This document shows, piece by piece, positions 36,566 to 54,037 of a DNA stretch of 64,000 nt. Positions within the stretch are counted from its first letter, which is position 1. Each line of letters begins with the position of its first letter. The notes below the pieces were generated by a model that ran no database searches, was not told the origin of the DNA, and saw only the letters and a program-made list of their open reading frames with translations. The position numbers and the translations under genes were made by a program. This DNA is from Mycolicibacterium parafortuitum (GTDB lineage: Bacteria; Actinomycetota; Actinomycetes; Mycobacteriales; Mycobacteriaceae): contig NZ_AP022598.1 in assembly GCF_010725485.1 (NCBI RefSeq), positions 3,038,001 to 3,102,000 on the forward strand, written 5' to 3'.

Positions 36566-37794
36566 ATCCGGGCTCTGTGGATCTGGCTGCGGTGACGATG
36601 ACCGCCACGCGGGCGGGGGAGAGCGTGTTGGCGCTGTCGGACCGCGGCGCGGGCGTCCCGCTGCGGGAACTCGCGCTCGTCGGGCTGACCGCGGCCATCA
36701 TCACCTACCTGGCCACCGGCTTTGTCCGGGTGCTCGCGACGCGCTGGGGCGCGGTGGCGTATCCGCGTGAGCGGGATGTGCACCTGCAACCGATCCCGCG
36801 CATGGGTGGCCTGGCGATGTACGTCGGGGTGGTGGCCGCCGTCCTGCTCGCCTCCCAGCTGCCCGCGCTGACCCGCGGGTTCGTGTACTCGACGGGTCTG
36901 CCCGCGGTCGTGGTGGCGGGCGGCCTGATCATGGTCGTCGGTCTGATCGACGACCGGTGGGGACTGGACGCGCTGACCAAGTTCGCCGGCCAGATCACCG
37001 CGGCGAGCGTGCTCGTCACGATGGGCGTCGCATGGAGCGTGCTCTACATCCCGATCGGTGGCGTCGGCACCATCGTGCTGGACCAGGTCGCCTCCATCCT
37101 GCTGACGCTGGCGTTCACCGTTGCGCTGGTGAACTCGATGAACTTCGTCGACGGACTCGACGGCCTGGCCGCGGGACTGGGCCTGATCACCGCATCGGCG
37201 ATCTGCATCTTCTCGGTCGGACTGCTGCGCGACCACGGCGGCGACGTGTTGTTCTATCCGCCGGCGGTCATCTCCGTGGTGCTGGCCGGTGCGTGCCTGG
37301 GCTTTCTGCCGCACAACTTCCACAAAGCCCGCATCTTCATGGGCGACTCGGGGTCGATGCTGATCGGTCTGATGCTCGCCGCCGCGGCGACCACCGCGGC
37401 AGGGCCGATCTCGCAGACCGCGTACGGGGCCCGCGACGTGTTCGCTCTGCTGTCGCCGTTCCTGCTGGTCGTCGCCGTGGTCTTCGTCCCGGCGCTCGAC
37501 ATGCTGCTGGCAATCATCCGGCGTACCCGCAAGGGGCTCAGCCCGTTCAGCCCGGACAAGATGCATCTGCACCACCGACTGCTCGAGATCGGCCATTCCC
37601 ACCGCCGGGTGGTGCTGCTCATCTATTTGTGGGTCGGCATCGTGGCGCTCGGTGCGGCCAGCACCATCTTCTTCGACCCGCGCTACACCGCCGCGGTGAT
37701 GGCGGGCGCTCTCGTGGTCGCGATCGTCGTCACGTTGATACCGCTGCTCAGGCGTGGGAACAACGAGTCCGACGAGGTATACGACAAAAAGTAG
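36562..37794 (+). CDS. wecA: Decaprenyl-phosphate GlcNAc-1-phosphate transferase
   Basis: This 410-residue, about 11-helix membrane enzyme of the polyprenyl-phosphate HexNAc-1-P transferase family starts the linker unit that joins arabinogalactan to peptidoglycan by moving GlcNAc-1-P from UDP-GlcNAc to decaprenyl phosphate. Motifs are PRMGGLAMYVGV, the Asp pair GLIDDRWGLD, NFVDGLDGLAAG, the catalytic-loop segment HKARIFMGDSGSM and the C-terminal HLHHRLLEIGHSHRR. It is M. tuberculosis Rfe/WecA (Rv1302) in sequence and place. I chose the GTG at 36562 overlapping the previous stop (GTGA), giving nearly the same length as Rv1302. Confidence 0.95.
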   Translation: MNPGSVDLAAVTMTATRAGESVLALSDRGAGVPLRELALVGLTAAIITYLATGFVRVLATRWGAVAYPRERDVHLQPIPRMGGLAMYVGVVAAVLLASQLPALTRGFVYSTGLPAVVVAGGLIMVVGLIDDRWGLDALTKFAGQITAASVLVTMGVAWSVLYIPIGGVGTIVLDQVASILLTLAFTVALVNSMNFVDGLDGLAAGLGLITASAICIFSVGLLRDHGGDVLFYPPAVISVVLAGACLGFLPHNFHKARIFMGDSGSMLIGLMLAAAATTAAGPISQTAYGARDVFALLSPFLLVVAVVFVPALDMLLAIIRRTRKGLSPFSPDKMHLHHRLLEIGHSHRRVVLLIYLWVGIVALGAASTIFFDPRYTAAVMAGALVVAIVVTLIPLLRRGNNESDEVYDKK

Positions 37795-37807
37795 TAGTAG
37801 CTCTTTT

Positions 37808-37831
37808 GTGGCTCTTACCATGTGTTAAGGT
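37808..37831 (+). promoter_or_regulatory. Probable atp operon promoter
   Basis: TAAGGT at 37826-37831 is a -10 box in an AT-rich patch just after wecA; the -35 is weak (CTTTTG about 17 bp upstream at 37803-37808). Transcription would begin near 37838 and leave a leader of about 235 nt before atpI. No other promoter-like pair is evident in the gap. Confidence 0.5.
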
Positions 37832-38042
37832 TTTCTCAGAACCCGAAAAGACCTCGCGGGTTGCCGGCCTCCGGGCGGTTCGATGGCATCGATCAGAGCA
37901 TCGCCCCGGCTGGCATGACGACCGATATTCAGACCACATTTCGACCACAACAGGGAGCAACCCCTTGGGTGATTCCAGCGCGCCCGACGCCCTCCGATAC
38001 GCTACGGGCGCCACGCACAGGAACCACGGGAAGACCCCATCG

Positions 38043-38078
38043 ATGCTTGACGACCGCCGGATTGAGGTGAAGCAGTGA
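38043..38078 (+). CDS. Possible 11-codon leader ORF coupled to atpI
   Basis: An ATG at 38043 opens [11 protein letters not shown] and stops with TGA at 38076-38078, overlapping the atpI GTG (38075) by 4 nt in the same GTGA arrangement used by real gene pairs in this window. The region before it (GGGAAG, 9 nt upstream) is a poor ribosome binding site. It could couple translation of the atp operon to an upstream event, or be chance. Confidence 0.3.
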   Translation: MLDDRRIEVKQ

Positions 38079-38521
38079 CGACGCCCGCGCAAGACGCGCC
38101 GTTGGTGTTCCCGTCCGTTGCTTTCCGGCCTGTCCGTCTGCTCATCGTGTGCCTCGCGCTGACCGCAGTGGCGCTGCTGGCTTCGGGCTTCACCGGCAAC
38201 ATCCTTTTCGGCGCGTTCTTCGGTGTCGGCCTCGGTCTGGGCCTGGTCAACGCACTGCTGGTGCGCCGGGCCGTCGAGTCGATCACCGCCGAGGAACACC
38301 CACTGAAGAAGAAGATGGCGGTGAACTCGGCCACCCGGCTGCTGGTCATCACCGCCATCGCGCTGACCATCGCGTTCGTCTTCCGGCAGCACGGCGGCCT
38401 CGCCGTACTCTTCGGGCTGGCGATCTTCCAGGCGCTGCTCGTGATGAGCACGAGCATCCCTGTGATGAAGAAGATCCGCCGCGACGGACTCAACGTGCTC
38501 GACACGGATTCGAAGGATTGA
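38075..38521 (+). CDS. atpI: ATP synthase protein I-like membrane protein
   Basis: The 148-residue protein has four hydrophobic helices ([69 protein letters not shown]) and matches M. tuberculosis Rv1303 in the opening [20 protein letters not shown]. AtpI-type proteins assist assembly of the c-ring or Mg2+ supply but are not part of the purified enzyme; the mycobacterial protein is less studied. It leads the atp operon, 48 bp before atpB. The GTG overlaps the stop of a possible 11-codon leader ORF. Confidence 0.88.
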   Translation: MTTPAQDAPLVFPSVAFRPVRLLIVCLALTAVALLASGFTGNILFGAFFGVGLGLGLVNALLVRRAVESITAEEHPLKKKMAVNSATRLLVITAIALTIAFVFRQHGGLAVLFGLAIFQALLVMSTSIPVMKKIRRDGLNVLDTDSKD

Positions 38522-38569
38522 TCTGAGCTACATGAACCGGCTGGACTCAATGGAGAGAAGACAGGGACG

Positions 38570-39340
38570 ATGACCGAATCCATCCTCGCCGCAGAGGAAG
38601 GTGGCTCCGCCATCCACGTCGGCCATCACACGATGGTGTTCGAGCTGTTCGGCATGACGTTCAACGGCGACACGATTCTGGCCACCGCGATCACGGCCGT
38701 GATCGTCATCGCGCTGGCCTTCTACCTGAAGTCCAAGGTCACTTCGACCGGCGTCCCCGGCGGCGTGCAGCTGTTCTGGGAAGCGCTGACCATCCAGATG
38801 CGTCAGCAGATCGAAGGCTCGATCGGCATGAAGGTGGCACCGTTTGTGCTGCCGCTGTCGGTCGCGATCTTCGTGTTCATCCTGATCTCCAACTGGCTGG
38901 CGGTGCTGCCGTGGCAGTACGGCGGTTCGGACGGCGCCGCGGGCGAGCTGTACAAGCCGCCGGCCTCCGACATCAACTTCGTGCTCGCGCTGGCCCTCTT
39001 CGTGTTCATCTGCTACCACGCCGCAGGCATCTGGCGGCGCGGTGTGATCGGGCACCCGATCAAGGTCGTCAAGGGACACGTCGCGTTCCTCGCGCCGATC
39101 AACATCGTCGAGGAACTCGCCAAGCCCATCTCGCTGGCACTGCGACTTTTCGGCAACATCTTCGCCGGCGGCATCCTGGTCGCGCTCATCGCGATGTTCC
39201 CCTGGTACATCCAGTGGTTCCCGAACGCGGTGTGGAAGACCTTCGACCTGTTTGTCGGCTTGATCCAGGCCTTCATCTTCTCCCTGCTGACGATCCTGTA
39301 CTTCAGCCAGTCGATGGAGCTGGATCACGAAGACCACTGA
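38570..39340 (+). CDS. atpB: ATP synthase subunit a
   Basis: The 256-residue membrane subunit holds the two proton half-channels. The essential arginine is R192 in [14 protein letters not shown], and the last helices ([22 protein letters not shown]) contain the conserved Q and Y. The N-terminal region [20 protein letters not shown] is typical of mycobacteria. After its stop a 15-bp direct duplication (39343-39372) precedes atpE. It is co-transcribed with the other atp genes. Confidence 0.96.
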   Translation: MTESILAAEEGGSAIHVGHHTMVFELFGMTFNGDTILATAITAVIVIALAFYLKSKVTSTGVPGGVQLFWEALTIQMRQQIEGSIGMKVAPFVLPLSVAIFVFILISNWLAVLPWQYGGSDGAAGELYKPPASDINFVLALALFVFICYHAAGIWRRGVIGHPIKVVKGHVAFLAPINIVEELAKPISLALRLFGNIFAGGILVALIAMFPWYIQWFPNAVWKTFDLFVGLIQAFIFSLLTILYFSQSMELDHEDH

Positions 39341-39342
39341 GC

Positions 39343-39719
<377 letters not shown>

Positions 39720-39728
39720 TCCACCGGC

Positions 39729-40229
39729 ATGGGTGAACTCACCACATCTATCGTCGCCGCCGAAGAAGGCGGAGGGACCAGTAACTTCCTGATCCCCAAC
39801 GGCACCTTCTTCGCCGTGCTGCTCATCTTCCTGATCGTGCTCGGCGTGATCTGGAAATGGGTTGTGCCACCGATCAGCAAGGTGCTGGCCGAGCGGGAGG
39901 CGATGCTGGCCAAGACCGCCGCCGACAACCGTAAGTCGGCCGAACAGGTCGCCGCGGCGAAGGCGGACTACGACAAGACCTTGGCCGAGGCCCGTGGCGA
40001 GGCATCCGCCATCCGCGACGAAGCACGCGTCGCCGGCCGTCAGGTCGTCGAGGAGAAGCGCGCGGCGGCCAGCGGTGAGGTCGCCGAGACGCTGAGCGCG
40101 GCCGACCAGCAGTTGTCGCAACAAGGTTCGGCCGCTCGGTCGGATCTGGAGTCCTCCGTCGACGGCCTGTCCGCGGCGCTGGCCAGCCGGATCCTGGGCG
40201 TCGACGTGAATTCAGGTGGGAGTCGTTAG
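39729..40229 (+). CDS. atpF: ATP synthase subunit b
   Basis: The 166-residue protein has one N-terminal membrane helix ([20 protein letters not shown]) and a long charged coiled-coil helix ([33 protein letters not shown]), the peripheral stalk. It pairs with the b-like domain of the following atpH gene product. The ATG of atpH follows the stop directly with no gap. It starts 10 bp after atpE. Confidence 0.95.
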   Translation: MGELTTSIVAAEEGGGTSNFLIPNGTFFAVLLIFLIVLGVIWKWVVPPISKVLAEREAMLAKTAADNRKSAEQVAAAKADYDKTLAEARGEASAIRDEARVAGRQVVEEKRAAASGEVAETLSAADQQLSQQGSAARSDLESSVDGLSAALASRILGVDVNSGGSR

Positions 40230-41567
40230 ATGTCGATCTTCATCGGACAGCTGATCGGCTTCGCCGTCATCGTGTTCGTCATCGTCAAGTGGGTCGTGCC
40301 GCCTGTGAAGGGGCTGATGCAGCGCCAGCAGGAGGCGATCCGGGTCGCGCTCGCCGAGAGTGCCGAGGCGAGCAAGAAGCTCGCCGACGCCGACGCGATG
40401 CACACCAAGGCCGTCGAGGACGCGAAGAACGAAGGTCAGAAGGTCACCGACGAGGCGCGCCAGGATTCCGAGCGGATCGCGGCGCAACTCGCCGAGCAGG
40501 CCGATGCTGAGGCCGAGCGGATCAAGGCCCAGGGCGCTCAGCAGGTTCAGCTGATGCGTCAGCAGTTGATCCGTCAGCTGCGATCCGGTCTCGGCAGCGA
40601 GTCGGTGCAGAAGGCCGAAGAGATCGTGCGCAACTACGTGTCCGATCCGGCCGCGCAGTCCTCGACCGTCGACCGGTTCCTCGATGAACTCGACGCGATG
40701 GCACCGTCTTCTGTGGTGCTTGAGGCCGGGGCGACGCTGAACCTGCGCGCGGCCAGCCGTGAGGCCCTGGCCGAGCTGGTCAAGAAGTTCGAGTCGGTCG
40801 CCGACGGCGCCGACTCCGGCACCCTGACCACGCTCGCCGACAACCTGGCGGCCGTGGCCAAGCTCCTGCTGGCAGAACCGACGCTCACCAAGCACCTCGC
40901 CCAGGCCACCGACGATTCGGCGCCCAAGGTCCGCTTGGCCGAGCGGCTGTTCGACGGCAAAGTCGACGGCAACGCGCTGGAGATCGTCAAGACCGCCGCC
41001 GCACAGCGGTGGTCGGTCGAGAGCAACCTGATCGACGGACTCGAGCACGTCGCCCGACTGGCCCTGCTGACGCGTGCGGAGCGCGACGGACAGAGCGAAG
41101 AGGTCGAGGACCAGCTGTTCCGAGTGGGACGGGTCCTCGACGAACAGTCTCGGCTGAGCCGGCTGCTCGCCGACACCACGGTGCCCGCCGACAAACGGGT
41201 CGAACTGCTCAACAAGGTGCTCGAAGGCGCCGGCGGCGTCAACCCCACGGTTTCGGCACTGTTGACGCAGACCGTCGAACTGCTGCGCGGTGAGCCCGCC
41301 GACTCAGTGGTCAGCGACCTCGCCGAGCTCGCCGTCACCCGGCGCGGCGAGGCGGTCGCCGAGGTCAAGGCCGCGGCCGACCTCTCGGAGCAGCAGCGCA
41401 CCCGCCTGAAGGAGATCCTGAGCCGGATCTACGGCACCCCGGTGTCGGTCCAGCTCGACATCGATCCCGAGGTCCTCGGCGGACTCCTGATCACCGTCGG
41501 CGACGAGGTCATCGACGGCTCCATCTCATCGCGGTTGGATGCGGCCCGCACCGGGCTGCCGGACTGA
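40230..41567 (+). CDS. atpH: Fused ATP synthase b-delta subunit
   Basis: The 445-residue protein joins a second b-type subunit (membrane helix [20 protein letters not shown], then a coiled coil to about residue 165) to a delta domain (about 170-445, with [22 protein letters not shown] and [21 protein letters not shown] at its end). This fusion is special to mycobacteria and relatives and replaces a homodimeric b stalk by a b/b-delta heterodimer. It holds the F1 head to the membrane part. Length and order match M. tuberculosis Rv1307. Confidence 0.96.
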   Translation: MSIFIGQLIGFAVIVFVIVKWVVPPVKGLMQRQQEAIRVALAESAEASKKLADADAMHTKAVEDAKNEGQKVTDEARQDSERIAAQLAEQADAEAERIKAQGAQQVQLMRQQLIRQLRSGLGSESVQKAEEIVRNYVSDPAAQSSTVDRFLDELDAMAPSSVVLEAGATLNLRAASREALAELVKKFESVADGADSGTLTTLADNLAAVAKLLLAEPTLTKHLAQATDDSAPKVRLAERLFDGKVDGNALEIVKTAAAQRWSVESNLIDGLEHVARLALLTRAERDGQSEEVEDQLFRVGRVLDEQSRLSRLLADTTVPADKRVELLNKVLEGAGGVNPTVSALLTQTVELLRGEPADSVVSDLAELAVTRRGEAVAEVKAAADLSEQQRTRLKEILSRIYGTPVSVQLDIDPEVLGGLLITVGDEVIDGSISSRLDAARTGLPD

Positions 41568-41619
41568 CCGCCCCAGAACTCGAGCAGTAACAACCACTAA
41601 GGCAGGAAGACGAAAAGCC

Positions 41620-43266
41620 ATGGCAGAGTTGACAATCTCCGCTTCTGACATCGAAGGGGCGATCGAGGACTACGTCTCCTCCTTCACCGCCGACTCGGAC
41701 CGGGAAGAAATCGGCACCGTGATCGACGCCGGTGACGGTATCGCCCACGTCGAGGGCCTGCCCTCGGTGATGACCCAGGAGCTCCTCGAGTTCCCGGGCG
41801 GTGTTCTCGGTGTCGCGCTGAACCTCGACGAGCACAGCGTCGGCGCGGTCATCCTCGGTGAATTCGAGAAGATCGAAGAAGGCCAGCAGGTCAAGCGGAC
41901 CGGCGAGGTGCTCTCGGTGCCGGTCGGCGACGCCTTCCTCGGCCGCGTGATCAACCCGCTGGGCCAGCCGATCGACGGCCAGGGTGAGATCAAGGCCGAC
42001 GGCCGCCGCGCACTCGAGCTGCAGGCGCCGTCGGTGGTTCAGCGCCAGGGCGTCGGCGAGCCGCTGCAGACCGGCATCAAGGCCATCGACAGCCAGACCC
42101 CGATCGGCCGTGGCCAGCGTCAGCTGATCATCGGCGACCGCAAGACCGGCAAGACGGCCGTCGCGGTCGACACCATCCTCAACCAGCGTGAGGCCTGGGA
42201 GACCGGCGACCCGAAGCAGCAGGTGCGCTGCGTGTACGTCGCGATCGGCCAGAAGGGCACCACGATCGCGTCGGTCAAGCGCGCTCTCGAAGAGGGCGGC
42301 GCGATGGAGTACACCACCATCGTCGCGGCCCCGGCCTCCGACGCCGCCGGCTTCAAGTGGCTGGCGCCCTACACCGGGTCGGCCATCGGCCAGCACTGGA
42401 TGTATGACGGCAAGCACGTGCTGATCGTGTTCGACGATCTGTCCAAGCAGGCCGATGCCTACCGCGCCATCTCGCTGCTGCTGCGCCGCCCGCCGGGCCG
42501 CGAGGCGTTCCCCGGCGATGTGTTCTATCTGCACTCCCGCCTGCTGGAGCGTTGCGCGAAGCTGTCCGACGAGCTCGGCGGCGGTTCGATGACGGGTCTG
42601 CCGATCATCGAGACCAAGGCCAACGACATCTCGGCGTTCATCCCGACCAACGTCATCTCGATCACCGACGGCCAGTGCTTCCTGGAGTCCGACCTGTTCA
42701 ACCAGGGTGTGCGTCCGGCCATCAACGTCGGTGTGTCGGTGTCCCGCGTCGGTGGCGCCGCGCAGATCAAGGCGATGAAGGAGGTGGCCGGCTCGCTGCG
42801 TCTGGAGCTCTCGCAGTACCGCGAGCTGGAGTCGTTCGCCGCCTTCGCCTCGGATCTGGACGCGGCCTCCAAGGCGCAGCTGGACCGCGGTGCCCGCCTC
42901 GTCGAGCTGCTCAAGCAGCCGCAGTACACGCCGTACCCGGTCGAGGATCAGGTCGTCGCGATCTTCCTCGGTACCAAGGGCCACCTGGACTCGGTGCCGG
43001 TCGAGGACGTCGCGCGGTTCGAGCAGGAAGTTCTCGAGCACGTGAAGGCTTCGCACGACGATGTCCTCAAGGAGATCCGCGAGACCAAGAAGCTCTCCGA
43101 AGAGGCCGAGGAGAAGCTGACGAACATCATCAACGAGTTCAAGAAGGGCTTCTCCGCCTCTGACGGCAGCTCCGTCGTGGTCAACGAGGCCGAGGCCGAG
43201 GCCATGGACGAAGCGGACGTCGAGAAGGAATCCGTCAAGGTCCGCAAGCCGGCCCCGAAGAAGTAG
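41620..43266 (+). CDS. atpA: ATP synthase subunit alpha
   Basis: The 548-residue alpha subunit carries the P-loop [13 protein letters not shown] (K178) at a non-catalytic nucleotide site, and the signature [17 protein letters not shown]. Mycobacterial alpha has an extra C-terminal tail of about 35 residues ([11 protein letters not shown] end) that suppresses ATP hydrolysis by contacting gamma; a corresponding acidic/basic tail is present here. The ATG at 41620 has GGCAGGAAGACG upstream. It is preceded by a 52-bp gap and followed 25 bp later by atpG. Confidence 0.97.
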   Translation: MAELTISASDIEGAIEDYVSSFTADSDREEIGTVIDAGDGIAHVEGLPSVMTQELLEFPGGVLGVALNLDEHSVGAVILGEFEKIEEGQQVKRTGEVLSVPVGDAFLGRVINPLGQPIDGQGEIKADGRRALELQAPSVVQRQGVGEPLQTGIKAIDSQTPIGRGQRQLIIGDRKTGKTAVAVDTILNQREAWETGDPKQQVRCVYVAIGQKGTTIASVKRALEEGGAMEYTTIVAAPASDAAGFKWLAPYTGSAIGQHWMYDGKHVLIVFDDLSKQADAYRAISLLLRRPPGREAFPGDVFYLHSRLLERCAKLSDELGGGSMTGLPIIETKANDISAFIPTNVISITDGQCFLESDLFNQGVRPAINVGVSVSRVGGAAQIKAMKEVAGSLRLELSQYRELESFAAFASDLDAASKAQLDRGARLVELLKQPQYTPYPVEDQVVAIFLGTKGHLDSVPVEDVARFEQEVLEHVKASHDDVLKEIRETKKLSEEAEEKLTNIINEFKKGFSASDGSSVVVNEAEAEAMDEADVEKESVKVRKPAPKK

Positions 43267-43291
43267 GACCGAGAGGGGTCTGGAGAGCTAG

Positions 43292-45687
<2,396 letters not shown>

Positions 45688-45690
<3 letters not shown>

Positions 45691-45804
45691 TGAGCGCTTG
45701 CGCGAAGAACCGTCGGGCACTGATGAGCGCTTGCGCGAAGAACCGTCGGGCACTGATGAGCGCTTGCGCGAAGAACCGTCGGGCACTGATGAGCGCTTGC
45801 GCGA
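45688..45804 (+). repeat. 33-bp tandem repeat between atpD and atpC (3.5 copies)
   Basis: Units at 45688-45720, 45721-45753 and 45754-45786 are identical (starting TGATGAGCGCTTGCGCGA) and a partial unit covers 45787-45804. The first three bases are the atpD stop codon. The repeat adds about 100 bp to a junction that is short in other mycobacteria as I recall. There are no unique spacers. Confidence 0.92.
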
Positions 45805-45822
45805 CGCGAAAGGTGGTGCATG

Positions 45823-46188
45823 ATGGCTGATCTGCACGTCGAGATCGTCGCCGTGGAGCGCGAGCTGTGGTCGGGTGACGCGACTTTCGTCTTCACCCGC
45901 ACCACCGCAGGCGAGATCGGCATCCTGCCGCGGCACATCCCGCTGGTCGCCCAGCTGGTCGACGATGCCATGGTGCGCGTCGAGCGCGAGGGTGAAGACG
46001 ACCTGCGCATCGCGGTCGATGGCGGGTTCCTGTCGGTGACCGAGGAAGCCGTCCGCATCCTCGTCGAGAACGCACAGTTCGAGTCCGAGATCGACGCCGA
46101 TTCCGCCAAGCAGGACTCGGAATCGGACGACGAGCGGACCGCGGCATGGGGTCGGGCGCGTCTGCGCGCTCTGGGCCAACTGGACTGA
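45823..46188 (+). CDS. atpC: ATP synthase subunit epsilon
   Basis: The 121-residue epsilon subunit has the beta-sandwich [36 protein letters not shown] and [21 protein letters not shown], and a short C-terminal helix pair ([13 protein letters not shown]), typical of mycobacteria. It links gamma to the c-ring. Two adjacent ATGs exist (45820, 45823); the second gives the same length as M. tuberculosis AtpC and better spacing from AAAGG (45809-45813). It is separated from atpD by the 33-bp repeat. Confidence 0.95.
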   Translation: MADLHVEIVAVERELWSGDATFVFTRTTAGEIGILPRHIPLVAQLVDDAMVRVEREGEDDLRIAVDGGFLSVTEEAVRILVENAQFESEIDADSAKQDSESDDERTAAWGRARLRALGQLD

Positions 46189-46194
46189 CCGCCG

Positions 46195-46641
46195 ATGAGC
46201 GCGTCCATGCTGTTCATGGTCGCGCTCGTCGGTGTGCTCCTTCTGGTCGTCATCGCGCTGTTCTACCGGCTGTGGAAACTACGCCAGGTCGGTGGAACGG
46301 CGGCGATCCTGCGTGATGTCCCCGCGGTGGGCGGCCACGGATGGCGCCACGGAGTGATGCGCTACCGCGGGGGAGAGGCCGGTTTCTACCGGCTGTCGAG
46401 TTTCCGATGGTGGCCCGACAGGACGCTGACCAGGCGAGGTCTGGAGATCGTCTCGCGGCGTGCGCCCCGGGGCGACGAGTTCGACATCATGACCGATCAG
46501 ATCGTGATCCTCGAACTTCGGGATACCGGTCCGGAACGCGGCCGCGGCTATGAGATCGCACTGGATCGCGGCGCGCTGACGGCGTTCACCTCGTGGTTGG
46601 AGTCCCGGCCGTCACCGCGGGCGCGCCGGCGCGGCTACTGA
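46195..46641 (+). CDS. DUF2550 membrane protein
   Basis: The 148-residue protein has one N-terminal membrane helix (LFMVALVGVLLLVVIALFYRLW) and a basic cytoplasmic domain (GWRHGVMRYRGGEAGFYRLSSFRWWPDRTLTRRGLEI, then DIMTDQIVILELRD). It corresponds to M. tuberculosis Rv1312, always at the end of the atp operon in mycobacteria as I recall; function is unknown. It starts 6 bp after atpC and overlaps the convergent cobalamin adenosyltransferase gene by 7 bp. Confidence 0.9.
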   Translation: MSASMLFMVALVGVLLLVVIALFYRLWKLRQVGGTAAILRDVPAVGGHGWRHGVMRYRGGEAGFYRLSSFRWWPDRTLTRRGLEIVSRRAPRGDEFDIMTDQIVILELRDTGPERGRGYEIALDRGALTAFTSWLESRPSPRARRRGY

Positions 46642-47210
46642 CGCTGACCGCCGGGCTGCCAGAGCACGTCACCGTCCGGGTTGGCGGCCCTGGACAGGAT
46701 GAACAGCAGGTCCGACAACCGGTTCAGGTATTTGGCGGGCAGCACACTGACGGAATCGCCGTGGGTCTCGACGGCGTGCCAGGCCGACCGCTCCGCCCGG
46801 CGGGCGACCGTGCGCGCGACGTGCAGCAATGCCGACAGTGGCGTCCCCCCGGGGAGAATGAAGGAGTTCAGCGCCGGCAGCGGTTCGTTGAACTCGTCGC
46901 ACCACGTCTCCAGCCGGTCGATGTACTCCTGCTTGATGCGCAGGGGCGGGTATTCGGGGTTCTCCACGACCGGCGTGGACAGGTCGGCGCCGGCGTCGAA
47001 CAGGTCGTTCTGGATCTGGCGCAGGACTTTCCGGATTCGTTCCTCGGGGGAGCCCAGAGCCACCGCGACACCGATCGCCGCGTTGGCTTCGTCACAGTCG
47101 GCATACGCCGCCAGGCGGGCGTCGTTCTTCGAAACCCGGCTGAAATCGCTGAGCCCGGTGGTGCCGTCGTCGCCGGTCCGGGTATAGATCCGCGTCAGGT
47201 GAACTGCCAT
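46635..47210 (-). CDS. Cob(I)alamin adenosyltransferase, PduO type
   Basis: The 191-residue enzyme transfers the adenosyl group of ATP to cob(I)alamin, making coenzyme B12 for methylmalonyl-CoA mutase and other enzymes. It has the ATP loop [25 protein letters not shown]-type helix ([14 protein letters not shown]) and the C-terminal [15 protein letters not shown] and [17 protein letters not shown], all PduO/MMAB hallmarks. It matches M. tuberculosis Rv1314c. I chose the ATG at 47210 ([13 protein letters not shown]) rather than an upstream ATG at 47231. It is divergent from murA. Confidence 0.94.
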   Translation of the reverse strand: MAVHLTRIYTRTGDDGTTGLSDFSRVSKNDARLAAYADCDEANAAIGVAVALGSPEERIRKVLRQIQNDLFDAGADLSTPVVENPEYPPLRIKQEYIDRLETWCDEFNEPLPALNSFILPGGTPLSALLHVARTVARRAERSAWHAVETHGDSVSVLPAKYLNRLSDLLFILSRAANPDGDVLWQPGGQRQ

Positions 47211-47278
47211 GGTCAAACGGTACCGGGACACCCCCGAGGGCTACGGCTCGGCAGCCTGACATGGCCCAACTGGCTGTC

Positions 47279-47290
47279 TACACTAACCGC
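47279..47290 (+). promoter_or_regulatory. -10 box of murA (leaderless type)
   Basis: TACACT at 47279-47284 is 6 nt before the GTG at 47291, so the murA mRNA probably begins at its start codon. Confidence 0.55.
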
Positions 47291-48544
47291 GTGAGCGAGC
47301 GATTCGTGGTGACCGGTGGTTGCCGGTTATCAGGCGAAGTAGCCGTCGGGGGCGCCAAGAACAGCGTGCTCAAGTTGATGGCCGCGGCACTGCTCGCCGA
47401 GGGAACCAGCACCATCACCAATTGCCCGGACATTCTGGACGTGCCGTTGATGGCCGAGGTGTTGCGCGGGTTGGGCGCCACCGTCGAACTCGAGGGTGAC
47501 GTCGTGCGCATCACCTCACCCGACGAACCCAAGTACGACGCCGACTTCGCCGCGGTTCGGCAGTTCCGCGCGTCGGTGTGTGTGCTCGGACCGTTGGTGG
47601 GCCGCTGCAAGAAGGCCAGGGTGGCGTTGCCCGGCGGCGACGCGATCGGTTCGCGACCGTTGGACATGCACCAGGCCGGGCTTCGGCAACTCGGGGCCCG
47701 ATGCAACATCGAGCACGGATGTGTGGTCGCCGAGGCCGATCACCTGCGCGGAGCCGAGATCCAGTTGGAGTTCCCGTCCGTCGGCGCGACCGAGAACATC
47801 TTGATGGCCGCGGTGTTGGCCGAAGGTGTCACGACGATCCACAACGCCGCGCGCGAACCGGACGTCATCGACCTGTGCACGATGCTCAACCAGATGGGGG
47901 CGCAGATCTCCGGCGCCGGCTCGTCGACGATGACGATCACCGGGGTGGACAAGCTTCACCCGACCGAGCACAAGGTGATCGGCGACCGGATCGTCGCCGC
48001 GACGTGGGGGATAGCCGCGGCGATGACCCGAGGCGACATCTCGGTGACCGGAGTGGACCCGTCACATCTGCAGTTGGTGTTGCACAAGCTGCACGATGCC
48101 GGCGCCACGGTGACGCAATCCGATGACGGCTTCCGCGTGGTGCAGTACGAACGTCCGAAAGCGGTGAATGTCGCCACGCTTCCGTTCCCCGGGTTCCCGA
48201 CCGACCTGCAACCAATGGCGATCGGCCTGGCGGCCGTCGCCGACGGGACGTCGATGATCACCGAGAACGTTTTCGAGGCGCGCTTCCGATTCGTCGAGGA
48301 GATGATCAGGCTCGGCGCCGACGCCCGAACCGACGGTCATCACGCGGTCGTCCGCGGGATCCCGCAGTTGTCGAGTGCTCCTGTGTGGTCCTCGGATATC
48401 CGCGCCGGCGCCGGGCTGGTGCTCGCGGGTCTGGTCGCCGACGGCGACACCGAAGTGCACGACGTGTTCCACATCGATCGCGGCTACCCGAAGTTCGTGG
48501 AGAATCTCGTCGCTTTGGGTGCGGAGGTCGAGCGGGTCAGCTAG
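47291..48544 (+). CDS. murA: UDP-N-acetylglucosamine 1-carboxyvinyltransferase
   Basis: The 417-residue enzyme makes UDP-GlcNAc-enolpyruvate from UDP-GlcNAc and phosphoenolpyruvate, the first committed step of peptidoglycan synthesis. It has [20 protein letters not shown] (K in the substrate loop), [30 protein letters not shown] and [20 protein letters not shown]. The position of the fosfomycin-reactive cysteine (C115/117) is D117 here, so the enzyme is intrinsically fosfomycin-insensitive, as in M. tuberculosis. The GTG at 47291 follows TACACT. Its stop TAG overlaps TAGACT, a -10-like sequence at the start of the rrn promoter region. Confidence 0.97.
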   Translation: MSERFVVTGGCRLSGEVAVGGAKNSVLKLMAAALLAEGTSTITNCPDILDVPLMAEVLRGLGATVELEGDVVRITSPDEPKYDADFAAVRQFRASVCVLGPLVGRCKKARVALPGGDAIGSRPLDMHQAGLRQLGARCNIEHGCVVAEADHLRGAEIQLEFPSVGATENILMAAVLAEGVTTIHNAAREPDVIDLCTMLNQMGAQISGAGSSTMTITGVDKLHPTEHKVIGDRIVAATWGIAAAMTRGDISVTGVDPSHLQLVLHKLHDAGATVTQSDDGFRVVQYERPKAVNVATLPFPGFPTDLQPMAIGLAAVADGTSMITENVFEARFRFVEEMIRLGADARTDGHHAVVRGIPQLSSAPVWSSDIRAGAGLVLAGLVADGDTEVHDVFHIDRGYPKFVENLVALGAEVERVS

Positions 48545-48546
48545 AC

Positions 48547-48574
48547 TTGGCGGGCCGAAAAGGCCTTCTACGCT
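48547..48574 (+). promoter_or_regulatory. rrnA upstream promoter 1
   Basis: TTGGCG (48547-48552), 16-bp spacer and TACGCT (48569-48574) begin the tandem rrn promoters just after murA. Rapidly growing mycobacteria have several promoters before rrnA. Confidence 0.55.
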
Positions 48575-48580
48575 GGCGAT

Positions 48581-48610
48581 TTGGAACCTGACGCGAACTC
48601 TGCGTAGTAT
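48581..48610 (+). promoter_or_regulatory. rrnA upstream promoter 2
   Basis: TTGGAA (48581-48586), 18-bp spacer and TAGTAT (48605-48610). It lies between two other promoter-like pairs in the rrnA leader. Confidence 0.55.
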
Positions 48611-48665
48611 TTCCATCATCAGCAGCGAGCCCCCGGGGGTCCGGAAGGAAATCCGGGGCAGCGGC

Positions 48666-48694
48666 TTGACCGCCCGCCAGGGCTTATGTAGACT
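48666..48694 (+). promoter_or_regulatory. rrnA main proximal promoter (PCL1-like)
   Basis: TTGACC (48666-48671), 17-bp spacer and TAGACT (48689-48694) give the strongest pair in the region. Transcription should start near 48701 and run through the boxA sequence to 16S. The remaining leader to about 48892 is AT-rich with T-runs, unlike most of the window. Confidence 0.75.
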
Positions 48695-48724
48695 GGTGAG
48701 GTTGCCTTAAAACAGGCTCTGTTG

Positions 48725-48738
48725 TTTGAGAACTCAAT
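48725..48738 (+). promoter_or_regulatory. rrn antitermination boxA region
   Basis: TTTGAGAACTCAAT followed by AGTGTGTTTGG is the conserved mycobacterial pre-rRNA leader motif where NusB/NusE antitermination factors bind. The self-complementary TTTGAG/CTCAAT part can also form a small hairpin. Confidence 0.75.
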
Positions 48739-48892
48739 AGTGTGTTTGGTGGTTTTTGTTTGTTGTTTTTTGACTCACCTCTTTTTCCCGTTTAGGGGTG
48801 GGTTGTTTTTTGATGCCAGTTTGTTTGGTGTCTTTTGTTTGTGATCGGATTTTTCTGATTCGAATTCTGCCTGGCCTTTTTGGTTGGGAAGT

Positions 48893-50410
<1,518 letters not shown>

Positions 50411-50806
50411 AAGGAGCACCACGAGAATCAGGCCCGCCCACATCGTGTGGGGTTCGGTGATCTGATCGATTCGTTGGATGGCCTCGCACCTGTAGTGGGT
50501 GGGGTCTGGTGCAACAACAAACGTTGAGCCGGCGGGGAAAACCGTCGGTGAAGGAAATTGCCGGACACACTATTGGGCTTTGAGACAACAGGCCCTGCGA
50601 CCCGTTGGGGTCGGCCATCGCCCGTTGGGGTGGTGGAGCGTGTTGTTGCCCTGCTTTGGTGGTGGGGTGTGGTGTTTGATTCGTGGATAGTGGTTGCGAG
50701 CATCGAAGGATGCGCCGGCTTTCGGGTTGGTGTGTCTTTCATGTAATGCAAATTTCTGATTGATCCCAGCCTTTCGGGGTTGGGTGACTCATTTTTTGGT
50801 TTTGTG
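50411..50806 (+). other. 16S-23S internal transcribed spacer, no tRNA
   Basis: This spacer of about 396 bp contains AAGGAGCACCACG right after 16S, GC hairpins (for example CCCGTTGGGG near 50595-50630), a boxA-like TTTGAGACAACAGG at 50580-50593 and T-rich sequence before 23S. I find no tRNA fold, as expected for mycobacteria, and no believable gene. Confidence 0.8.
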
Positions 50807-53924
<3,118 letters not shown>

Positions 53925-54037
53925 AAACACAACAAAACCTCGCAACCACATCCACAGTCACACAGACTGCACCCCACCACCAAAAACAGGGGCTACAAAA
54001 CTTCCCCCAACGGGGGATCACTGAAAAGTGAATAAAG

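Noticed and set aside
37822..38070. 82-codon ORF in the atp leader
   Set aside because: Pro/Arg/Thr-rich translation with no ribosome binding site; it overlaps the leader and looks like chance.
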